A stretch of DNA of 13,501 nt from Clostridia bacterium (GTDB lineage Bacteria > Bacillota > Clostridia > Oscillospirales > CAG-272): positions 1-13,501 of the forward strand of contig CAAGDE010000175.1 of NCBI GenBank assembly GCA_900768535.1, read 5' to 3'. How positions within the stretch are numbered: position 1 is the stretch's first letter; each line of letters begins with the position of its first letter. Shown here piece by piece: positions 7,662-12,867 of this stretch. Under the pieces are notes generated by a model. That model made no database searches and had not been told where the DNA came from. It worked only from the letters and a program-made list of their open reading frames with translations. The position numbers and the translations under genes were made by a program.

Positions 7662-7873
7662 GCGTCATCTTTGGGAATATAAGCACAAAAGTCCTTTGGC
7701 AAGCTGTCTATTTCCATGCAACGATACATCTGAAATCCGTGTCCGCAATTTTGACAGAAGAAAACTTCATGTTGATCTTTGTAACTTCGATATAGCGATA
7801 TGCAATCTCCGCATTTCTTGCAACGGTCTTTTGTACTTGTTCCAAGATACTCATATCCAATCACTGAATACAT
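7658..7873 (-). CDS. Zinc-ribbon protein, cassette copy 1
   Basis: A 71-residue protein with GGGAGG five bases before its ATG at 7873. Two CxxC knuckles (Cys18-KK-Cys21 and Cys40-QN-Cys43) define a zinc ribbon; an extra Cys24 is shared with copy 2. Conserved blocks are EYLGTSTKDRCKKCGDCISLYR and EVFFCQNCGHGFQMY. No membrane segment, so probably a small cytoplasmic metal-binding protein, perhaps nucleic-acid binding. It lies on the strand opposite to the main phage genes and is tail to tail with 7420-7661. Its upstream region contains promoter c and then RNA c with its U-rich terminator, so expression would need readthrough past that terminator: an attenuator-like or RNA-leader layout. No further function can be named. 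Confidence 0.75.
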   Translation of the reverse strand: MYSVIGYEYLGTSTKDRCKKCGDCISLYRSYKDQHEVFFCQNCGHGFQMYRCMEIDSLPKDFCAYIPKDDA

Positions 7874-7884
7874 ATTTGCCTCCC

Positions 7885-7957
7885 GAAATAAAAAAGAAAG
7901 CGGTTGTCATACAACATTGATGCCACAGTCCGATTGCTCGGCAGGCTCCCGCTTTCC
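7885..7957 (-). ncRNA. Structured small RNA c, leader of the zinc-ribbon gene
   Basis: Predicted first base G7957, 8 bases past TATAAT. The closing stem is GAAAGCGG with CCGCUUUC (7896-7903): two adjacent positions differ from RNAs a and b, with the partner strand changed to match. Inside are CUG, the hairpin CCGA-GCAA-UCGG (a different GNRA loop), a 15-base linker and the hairpin UUGU-AUG-ACAA. The tail UUUUUUAUUUC forms a good terminator with the closing stem. Directly after it come the Shine-Dalgarno site and ATG of the zinc-ribbon gene on the same strand, so this RNA is also a 5' leader. Confidence 0.65.
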
Positions 7958-7962
7958 GTAAA

Positions 7963-8001
7963 GTATTATACCACATTTCCCCGCAGTTGTCAAGCCCGAA
8001 T
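7963..8001. repeat. Direct repeat, copy 2 (promoter duplication)
   Basis: Matches 7359-7397 in 38 of 39 bases. See copy 1. Confidence 0.85.
7965..7993 (-). promoter_or_regulatory. Minus-strand consensus promoter for RNA c and zinc-ribbon copy 1
   Basis: TTGACA (7988-7993) and TATAAT (7965-7970) at 17-base spacing with an extended -10 (TGG). The sequence is almost identical to the RNA b promoter. Confidence 0.85.
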
Positions 8002-8036
8002 CATCAGAAAAAGAAACTTTTGAGGAGAATAGGAAA

Positions 8037-8561
8037 ATGGAACGAAAAGAGTTAACAGATAATCAAGTTACCTCTATCATGAAGAAAGTTCGGGAACGCG
8101 TGCTCGATGCAATCATTCCCGCAATGAATGTAGAGCTTGAAAGGATTTTCGGAGACAGTCTGAAATTCAGTTATACAACGGCTCAAAACATTGACGCATT
8201 CACATCGAATATTCTGTTTCACATCAGAGCATTGTCAAAATCGGATGGCATTTGTTTTTCGCTTCACACGCAATTCCCGGACTATGCAATTTCCATTCTT
8301 GCAGATCGCGCCTTGGAACTGTATACCTGTGACTTTGACAGTCCGGAACACCGCACAATCGGAGATATATCCGAATATCTTGAGGTCAGGAAAAAACAGC
8401 TTGAGGAATGGAGAAATGAATTTGGCTGTGAAAAGCGGGAAGTGATTGACGGTCTGTCTCTGGACTGCTCCTTGATGGGAGAAGGCGCTTCGAGCATCCT
8501 GAACGATTTACAGAACTTCTTGGATGGCAAAACGGAATTGACCGATTCGTTCTCGCTTTAG
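8037..8561 (+). CDS. Helical two-domain protein, cassette copy 2
   Basis: A 174-residue protein with GAGGAG about nine bases before its ATG. Residues 1-105 are an N-terminal domain absent from copy 1: a helix MERKELTDNQVTSIMKKVRERVLDAII, then mixed strands and helices (ILFHIRALSKSDGICFSLHTQF). Residues 108-174 are the domain shared with 7420-7661 (YLEVRKKQLEEWRNEF ... GEGASSILNDLQNFLDGK). Soluble, with no known motif. Its TAG overlaps the stop of the minus-strand zinc-ribbon gene by four bases (TTAG), the same tail-to-tail contact as in copy 1. Conservation of this contact suggests that the pair moves and works as a unit, for example as partner proteins or through mutual antisense control. 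Confidence 0.75.
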   Translation: MERKELTDNQVTSIMKKVRERVLDAIIPAMNVELERIFGDSLKFSYTTAQNIDAFTSNILFHIRALSKSDGICFSLHTQFPDYAISILADRALELYTCDFDSPEHRTIGDISEYLEVRKKQLEEWRNEFGCEKREVIDGLSLDCSLMGEGASSILNDLQNFLDGKTELTDSFSL

Positions 8562-8779
8562 TCATCCGGTTCGGTGCGTTCAATAATGGGAAAATCATTG
8601 GGCACGCCCTCAAAAACCTTCTTTTTGTACATATGGAACCCATAGCCGCAGTTCTGGCAGAAGAAAACTTCATATCCGTCTTGATCGTTTCGATATAAAG
8701 AAATGCAATCGTTGCACCGTTTGCATCGGTCTTGCGTGCTTGTCCCCAAATATTGATAGCGAAATTTTGCATCAAACAT
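8558..8779 (-). CDS. Zinc-ribbon protein, cassette copy 2
   Basis: Start chosen at 8779 (MFDAKFRYQYLGTS) because GGGGG lies five bases upstream and transcription begins near 8810; the upstream ATG at 8812 would be at or before the transcript start. The product has 73 residues, with zinc knuckles Cys19-KR-Cys22 and Cys41-QN-Cys44, plus a conserved Cys25. It is close to copy 1 over YQYLGTSTQDRCKRCNDCISLYR and EVFFCQNCGYGFHMY and diverges only at the ends. Driven by the strong promoter at 8818-8846 with a leader of about 30 bases; unlike copy 1 there is no hairpin RNA in between. Presumed cytoplasmic metal-binding protein of unknown partner. Confidence 0.75.
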   Translation of the reverse strand: MFDAKFRYQYLGTSTQDRCKRCNDCISLYRNDQDGYEVFFCQNCGYGFHMYKKKVFEGVPNDFPIIERTEPDD

Positions 8780-8817
8780 CGTATCCCCCATGAAAAGATA
8801 TTTTGTTTCCAACCCCG

Positions 8818-8846
8818 ATTATATCATATTTTCAAAGACTTGTCAA
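8818..8846 (-). promoter_or_regulatory. Minus-strand consensus promoter of zinc-ribbon copy 2
   Basis: TTGACA (8841-8846) and TATAAT (8818-8823) at 17-base spacing, with an extended -10 (TGA). Seven bases after the -10 the transcript would begin GGAAAC, as in RNAs a and b, but no paired 3' arm follows. Confidence 0.85.
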
Positions 8847-8871
8847 TGGAAACAGAAAGGAAGAATTTAAA

Positions 8872-9588
8872 ATGATCGACTTCACCCAACACAACACCGA
8901 GGATCAGTCCTGCGGCCGGGAAGCCTATGAATCCCTGAAAGCCCGCGCGGAAAGCATCGGGAAGAATCTCTCGGGAGACAAGCGGTCAAAATTCCGCCTC
9001 GGCTCTGAGCTGCGCGACCTGTTCGTCTCCCGGGACTTTCGCACCGTCTGCGCAATTTATTACCCCATCGGCAATGTGCGCAACTGCTCCGGCACGGTCT
9101 ATTTCCGCTACCTCAAGGAGACTTTCGACCTCGACCGTTCCGTTGTCTCCCGACTGGTCAATGTTTATGATGAATTCGGAGACGGTGAGGGACACTGCGC
9201 GGCGGAATGGGCGGACTTCCGGTGGTCGGCATTGGCGGAGATGCTGCCCCTCACCCCGGAACAGCGGAAAGCCGTCAAGCCCTCATGGAAACGCGAGGAA
9301 ATCCGCGCCTTCAAAAAGAGCCTGACCGCAACCACCGCCGAGGATGAACCGACAGAGGAAGCCAAAAAGCCACAGGAGCAATACCCGCAGTTCAAGGGGT
9401 GGAAACGGAACGACTTCTGCCGCCACATTGTAGATCTGGAAGCCGAGAACAACGCCCTGAAAAAACAGGTCGCCGCTCTGAACCGCCTGATGGAGGAAAT
9501 CGGAGAGCAGGACAGCGGAGACAAAACAATCGACTTCGCCACGCTCGATTCCATCCTGACCTTAGCCCATGAAAAGGCTCCTGCATAA
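8872..9588 (+). CDS. HTH and coiled-coil DNA-binding-like protein
   Basis: A 238-residue soluble protein. Start chosen at 8872 (MIDFTQHNTEDQS) with AAAGGAAG upstream; a longer frame from 8803 would run through the divergent promoter. Residues 80-100 (YLKETFDLDRSVVSRLVNVYDEF) resemble the helix-turn-helix with RSVVSRLVNVY used by ParB-like and plasmid replication-control proteins. WSALAEMLPLTPEQRKAVKPSW follows, as in such proteins, and residues 185-213 form a leucine-zipper coiled coil (IVDLEAENNALKKQVAALNRLMEEI), suggesting a dimer. A role as regulator or replication accessory protein is inferred. It heads the tightly packed run with the 31-aa helix protein and the Zot-like gene: its 3' end overlaps the next gene by 20 bases. 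Confidence 0.7.
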   Translation: MIDFTQHNTEDQSCGREAYESLKARAESIGKNLSGDKRSKFRLGSELRDLFVSRDFRTVCAIYYPIGNVRNCSGTVYFRYLKETFDLDRSVVSRLVNVYDEFGDGEGHCAAEWADFRWSALAEMLPLTPEQRKAVKPSWKREEIRAFKKSLTATTAEDEPTEEAKKPQEQYPQFKGWKRNDFCRHIVDLEAENNALKKQVAALNRLMEEIGEQDSGDKTIDFATLDSILTLAHEKAPA

Positions 9589-9664
9589 GCTCGGCGCTGT
9601 CGCGGCACTCCTTTTGGTGCTTCTCCTGATCGGCTATCTCGTGTACCTCCTGAAAGTGCTATGA
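9569..9664 (+). CDS. 31-residue single-helix protein, pVII/pIX-like coat candidate
   Basis: A very short frame that simple length cut-offs miss. ATG at 9569 lies inside the end of the HTH gene, and its TGA at 9662-9664 overlaps the ATG of the Zot-like gene at 9661 (ATGA). The product begins MKRLLHKLGA, continues with an unbroken hydrophobic stretch (VAALLLVLLLIGYLVYLL) and ends KVL: one membrane helix with a basic N-terminus. M13 minor coat proteins pVII and pIX have 33 and 32 residues and are also single helices. Size, topology and place directly before the assembly ATPase make a minor coat or assembly role plausible. A translational-coupling leader peptide is the alternative. Confidence 0.6.
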   Translation: MKRLLHKLGAVAALLLVLLLIGYLVYLLKVL

Positions 9665-11826
9665 AACATATCAAGCGTCTGTTCTCCCGCCTGTCCGGTT
9701 TCTTTGCCCGCAACTACCGCCATTGCCTCTGTGCCGCGCTCCTGTCCGGCTCTGTCGCTCTGACCTTCCTCCGCTACTTCGATTGCCTCCGCCGCATCGG
9801 GGAAGCGTTCGGCAACCTCGGGCGCTCCCTGACCTGCTACGGCTGCTTTCTCATCGGGCGGGAATCTCCCTTTACGGCAACTGTCCTGCAGACCCAAAAG
9901 ATCAACCTCTCGCGCTATGTTCCGTTCGACACCGCCGAGCTGGTGCGCAAGCTGGAGATCCTGCCGAAAGCCTTCTTTTCCGATCTCTTTCTCGACTACT
10001 TCGCGGGCGTGCTCGAACTGCTGATCTCCTTTCTGCGGATTGCCACGGTTGCCGTCCCCGCGCTGATCCTCGTCTGGGTTGCGGTCAGGAACAAGATCTG
10101 TCAGCCGAACACCGACCACGGCAAGGACAGCAAGCCGCTCCTGCTCTGGCTTCGCACCGCCCACCGTGCAGGCGTTGCCGTCAAAGAGTGGTGTCTGCAT
10201 TCGTGGGACTGGCTGACCGCACACGGGGCTTGGCGGAAGCTCCTGCTCCTTGTCTGGGCGGTCAACCTCAACCTTGTGGGCATCGTCATTGACGCACTTG
10301 CTTTCTATTTCTGGTTTGCCTCCACCATCAGCTTCGGCGCACTGTTTGCAACCCAACCGCTGAAGCTGTTCATTGACCTGATCCTCATGTTCTCCGCGCT
10401 CCCGTTCCCGCTCTGGCTTGTCATCGGCGCGGTACTGATCGACCTCTGGCGCAAAAGCGTTGGTTACAGGATACTGGAAGCGCACGAAGCCGAAAACCGC
10501 GACTTCCTCATGAACTGCCCGCTGGTCATGTTTCTGGTCGGTACGATGGGGAGCAAGAAAACCACGCACATGACCGACTTCGCGCTGTCTTTTGACATTC
10601 TGTTCCGGGATCAGGCACTGGAAATGCTTCTGGAGATTGACTTGGAGTTTCCCACCTTCCCGTGGATTGCGCTGGAACAGGATCTCCTGCACGCCATGTC
10701 CCGCCATCGGGTCTACAGCCTTGCATCCTGCCGCAATTACATCGCCAAAAAAGAAAAAGCCTTCCGCAAGGCACCCACTCCGGAGAACATCTACGGCTAC
10801 AACTGCGCCGAGTCTCCCATGGCCTATAACAACGGCTTGGAGGTACTGGACATCTGGAAAGACCTTTCCGACTATGCCTGCCTCTACTTCATTTACTGCA
10901 TCCAGTCCTCGCTCCTGATCTCCAATTATTCCGTGCGGGTCGATACCGTCATGCAGTACGCGGGCAACTTCCCCCTGTGGGACAATGACCTGTTCCGCCG
11001 AGATCCCCGCACACTGGATGCTATCAGCCGGCACGCGCACATCCTCGACTTCGATGTCCTGCGCGTCTCCCGTCAGGTGCTGGAGGACAACAAACTGTCC
11101 GGCTCTCTGGAATTCGGGGTGGTTCTCATTACCGAGATTGACAAGGAGCGCGGCAACCGGCTCAAGCTGGAGGGTCTGAAAAAGAGTTATGACGAAACCA
11201 ACCAGAAAAACGACAACTTCAACTACTCGCTCAAGATGGGCAGACATCCCGCCACCGTGCGCAACTTCCCGTTCATCCGCTTCATCGTGGACGCGCAACG
11301 CCCCGAAAGCTGGGAGGCGGACGGACGGGAACTGACAACCGAACTCCGCATCTCGGACTGCTCCCCGAAACGGCTTGCCATGCCGCTGTTCATCTTCTTT
11401 GAGATTCTGCATGACTGGATCGTCCCGAAGTTCTGCGAATGGTATCCGACCTATCGCTATGCCTGCGGGGACAACAAGCTGACCGTCCGCTTCCTGCATT
11501 GGGTCGCGTCCGCATTCTCCCGCCATTACAACCGGATTTATAACATCTTCGGCTATATGGAATCCTCGTTGACTATTGTTGACGGACGGGAGGAGGAAGC
11601 CGCCGAGAGCCACCGCTACTTCCTCGCGCACAAGAAAATCTATTCCCGCCGCTTTGCCACCGACTGCTACAGGGAGTTTTTCGCCGAGCGTTCCCGCAAG
11701 TCCGGCAAGGGCATTGAGGATTACCCGACCTACAAAACCGTCTGCGCCTCGCCAAAGGAACTGCATCAGCAAAACAGCTATTTCATTGCCGAGATGGAAA
11801 ATCTCTCGGACGATTGGGAGAAATGA
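9661..11826 (+). CDS. Zot/pI-like membrane ATPase for phage assembly
   Basis: A 721-residue protein coupled to the 31-aa gene by an ATGA overlap. The N-terminal 270 residues hold several membrane helices (about 23-40, 115-140 and two to three between 193 and 265). The ATPase part follows: a Walker A-like loop GTMGSKKTT (294-302), a Walker B-like strand VVLITEID (487-494) followed by KERGNR, then GRHPATVRNFPFIRFIVDAQRPESWEADGREL (527 onward), the R-H and Q-R-P elements typical of Zot proteins that extrude filamentous phage. Two oddities are visible. The Walker A lacks the usual GK[ST] glycine (S-K-K-T instead of S-G-K-T), and the membrane helices come before the ATPase, the reverse of M13 pI. 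A conjugation-type coupling ATPase is the alternative, less likely given the RH/QRP pattern. Confidence 0.7.
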   Translation: MKHIKRLFSRLSGFFARNYRHCLCAALLSGSVALTFLRYFDCLRRIGEAFGNLGRSLTCYGCFLIGRESPFTATVLQTQKINLSRYVPFDTAELVRKLEILPKAFFSDLFLDYFAGVLELLISFLRIATVAVPALILVWVAVRNKICQPNTDHGKDSKPLLLWLRTAHRAGVAVKEWCLHSWDWLTAHGAWRKLLLLVWAVNLNLVGIVIDALAFYFWFASTISFGALFATQPLKLFIDLILMFSALPFPLWLVIGAVLIDLWRKSVGYRILEAHEAENRDFLMNCPLVMFLVGTMGSKKTTHMTDFALSFDILFRDQALEMLLEIDLEFPTFPWIALEQDLLHAMSRHRVYSLASCRNYIAKKEKAFRKAPTPENIYGYNCAESPMAYNNGLEVLDIWKDLSDYACLYFIYCIQSSLLISNYSVRVDTVMQYAGNFPLWDNDLFRRDPRTLDAISRHAHILDFDVLRVSRQVLEDNKLSGSLEFGVVLITEIDKERGNRLKLEGLKKSYDETNQKNDNFNYSLKMGRHPATVRNFPFIRFIVDAQRPESWEADGRELTTELRISDCSPKRLAMPLFIFFEILHDWIVPKFCEWYPTYRYACGDNKLTVRFLHWVASAFSRHYNRIYNIFGYMESSLTIVDGREEEAAESHRYFLAHKKIYSRRFATDCYREFFAERSRKSGKGIEDYPTYKTVCASPKELHQQNSYFIAEMENLSDDWEK

Positions 11827-12167
11827 TGAAAAAGAATCAGATCGGATATTGTGATAACAAGGATCTTCGAATCAAAAAAAGCGGCGGACACTATGTCTAT
11901 ATCGACAATGTCCGCAACGGAAAAGCAAATGTTCATGTGATTACATCGTTGGAAAGTCAGAACCATGTATTTGATTCAAACCGAATCCGGAAAGTTCGGG
12001 AAGGTTATTTATACCCGATTCCGCGTAAAGATACAAATTTCAAGCGATGGTCAGCGATTGATCTTTCTACAATCCAAAATGTTCCGGCAAAGAAAATCAA
12101 GCCTGCTTCCCGCTTTATCCGAAAGCGCCATCGGTCAATATTTCGCTTTTACACACAAAAAAAGTGA
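11826..12167 (+). CDS. Small basic protein, paralogue 3 of 3
   Basis: Start set at 11826 (MKKNQIGYCD), where TGATG overlaps the Zot stop and GGGAG lies five bases upstream; 11823 is an equally coupled alternative adding one Met. The product has 113 residues. It keeps the frame of the other two paralogues in diverged form: GGHYVYIDNVRNGKANVHVITSLES for GHPVYVYGKSGRYYKYLTFTHTPE, NRIRKVREGYLYPIPRKDTNF for the LRHN ... YVxxIPxxDxxxF block, and a very basic tail (RFIRKRHRSIFRFYTQKK). It lacks the long basic N-terminal tail. AT-richer than the Zot-like gene. Its TGA codon lies inside the terminator stem of minus-strand RNA d, so this paralogue too is tail to tail with a small RNA. Confidence 0.7.
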   Translation: MKKNQIGYCDNKDLRIKKSGGHYVYIDNVRNGKANVHVITSLESQNHVFDSNRIRKVREGYLYPIPRKDTNFKRWSAIDLSTIQNVPAKKIKPASRFIRKRHRSIFRFYTQKK

Positions 12168-12190
12168 CCGGGCGATTGACAACCCGGTCA
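12157..12190 (-). terminator. Intrinsic terminator of RNA d
   Basis: An 8-bp GC-rich stem (arms 12165-12172 and 12183-12190) with a 10-base loop, followed on the minus strand by seven T residues (12163-12157). On the plus strand the T run is missing, so it works leftwards. Confidence 0.8.
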
Positions 12191-12218
12191 TCACGGGTGC
12201 AAAAGCAGAGCCGTGTTC
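12157..12218 (-). ncRNA. Small RNA d (two hairpins, different fold)
   Basis: Leftward RNA with predicted first base G12218. Two consecutive hairpins are visible: CACGG ... CCGUG enclosing UGC-UUUU-GCA, and then UGACCGGG-UUGUCAAUCG-CCCGGUCA followed by C and UUUUUUU, a textbook terminator. It shares promoter type, length and convergent position with RNAs a-c but not their fold. Its 3' end covers the stop codon of small basic paralogue 3. Confidence 0.6.
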
Positions 12219-12224
12219 TTTTAT

Positions 12225-12252
12225 AGTATAGCACAAATTTCGAAAAAGTCAA
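12225..12252 (-). promoter_or_regulatory. Minus-strand promoter for RNA d
   Basis: TTGACT (12247-12252) and TATACT (12225-12230) at 16-base spacing with an extended -10 (TGC). The -35 box lies inside the inverted repeat 12241-12262. Confidence 0.75.
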
Positions 12253-12262
12253 CCCTTTTTCG
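12241..12262. promoter_or_regulatory. Inverted repeat over the RNA d -35 box (operator candidate)
   Basis: A perfect 8-bp inverted repeat, CGAAAAAG-tcaacc-CTTTTTCG. It covers the -35 box of the leftward promoter and lies 10 bases before the -35 of the rightward one, a good place for a regulator controlling the switch between the two. Confidence 0.5.
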
Positions 12263-12272
12263 TCAAAAACTC

Positions 12273-12301
12273 TTGCAACCGCGTAAAAAAGACGGTATAC
12301 T
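12273..12301 (+). promoter_or_regulatory. Plus-strand promoter of the rep region
   Basis: TTGCAA (12273-12278) and TATACT (12296-12301) at 17-base spacing. The expected transcript start (about 12308) falls on or just past the AAAGGAA ribosome site of the 76-aa gene, so that gene may be translated from an almost leaderless mRNA or from readthrough transcripts. It is the likely promoter for rep. Confidence 0.65.
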
Positions 12302-12315
12302 GAAAGGAACGCCCC

Positions 12316-12546
12316 ATGAATAAGCAACGAAGAACCCGCCTGCTGACCCTGCACGCTCGGTTTTCCTCCCTCTGTGACGAACTGGAACCCATCTGCGAGG
12401 AGGAGCAAACCGCAGCCGATGCGCTCACGGAATACTTTGAAACCGTCCAAGCCGACGATGCACAAAGCATGGCAGAAGCCCTCTTTGAAGTCCTCGATGC
12501 CCTCCGCGATGCTCTGGACACACTGAACGAGCTGATCGCAGAATAA
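12316..12546 (+). CDS. 76-aa acidic helical protein upstream of rep
   Basis: A 76-residue protein (MNKQRRTRLLTLHARF) with AAAGGAA seven bases upstream. After a basic start it is almost entirely acidic helix (EEEQTAADALTEYFETVQADDAQSMAEALFEVLDALRDALDTLNELIAE), with heptad-like leucines that suggest a coiled coil or helical bundle. No DNA-binding motif is evident. It sits between the divergent promoter region and the origin-like segment, so a role in copy control or rep expression is possible. Function not recognised. Confidence 0.65.
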   Translation: MNKQRRTRLLTLHARFSSLCDELEPICEEEQTAADALTEYFETVQADDAQSMAEALFEVLDALRDALDTLNELIAE

Positions 12547-12549
12547 CCG

Positions 12550-12569
12550 CCATCCTGTGCGCCGGCGCA
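12550..12569. repeat. 20-bp direct repeat with palindromic core, copy 1
   Basis: Identical to 12799-12818, offset 249 bp. The last 12 bases, TGCGCCGGCGCA, are a perfect palindrome. Similar but not identical bases (AACTTCCC versus AATTTTCCC) follow both copies. Confidence 0.9.
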
Positions 12570-12737
12570 CAACTTCCCGGCTGTCCGCCGCAGTCAGATG
12601 TCGCATTGTCACCATCCTCCTGGATGCCGGCAACCAGGTGCCCGTACTCTGATCCGGCGAGCGCACGCACCAAAGCCAGCACCGTGGGGTGAGTGAGAGG
12701 GGCACGCACCCTGTAACGGTTCCGGATCTCTTCACCT

Positions 12738-12773
12738 GGGGATGAGAAGAGGGAGGCCTCCTCTTCTCTCCCC
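12738..12773. repeat. Long imperfect hairpin (origin or packaging-signal candidate)
   Basis: Arms GGGGA-T-GAGAAGAGG and CCTCTTCTC-TCCCC pair over 14 bp with one bulged T, around the 7-base loop GAGGCCT. It is the strongest hairpin in the origin-like region. M13 uses a comparable hairpin as packaging signal. Confidence 0.8.
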
Positions 12774-12798
12774 GGCACCACCGAACGGCACCCCGCGC

Positions 12799-12818
12799 CC
12801 ATCCTGTGCGCCGGCGCA
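12799..12818. repeat. 20-bp direct repeat with palindromic core, copy 2
   Basis: Second copy of the 12550-12569 repeat, 50 bases before the rep start. Could be a Rep-binding site or the edge of an exchanged segment. Confidence 0.9.
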
Positions 12819-12867
12819 AATTTTCCCACATTCCCGCCCGATCACTTCACCCGAAAGGAGCTTCCCC

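Larger units (their letters stand above)
12547..12867. other. Hairpin-rich non-coding region, probable replication origin
   Basis: These 321 bases before rep lack a convincing gene. They are GC-rich and full of inverted repeats: CATCC-TCCT-GGATG (12613-12626); GATCCGG (12651-12657) with CCGGATC (12722-12728) enclosing GGGTG (12687-12691) and CACCC (12707-12711); the long hairpin at 12738-12773; and the 20-bp direct repeat at both ends. Filamentous phages keep their origin and packaging hairpins in one such intergenic region next to replication genes. No nick site can be assigned from sequence alone. Confidence 0.55.

Noticed and set aside
7359..8001. The repeated promoter stretches as a CRISPR array
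   Set aside because: Only two copies, 604 bp apart with genes between them, and no spacer pattern.
9634..11772. A 712-codon open frame on the minus strand
   Set aside because: It is antisense to the Zot-like gene, has no ribosome site and a repetitive G/V/E-rich product; it results from GC-rich third positions of the real gene.
12115..12831. A 238-codon minus-strand frame through the origin-like region
   Set aside because: It crosses RNA d, both promoters and the 76-aa gene, and the product is Arg-rich with no pattern. Another minus frame at 12425-12829 fails for the same reasons.
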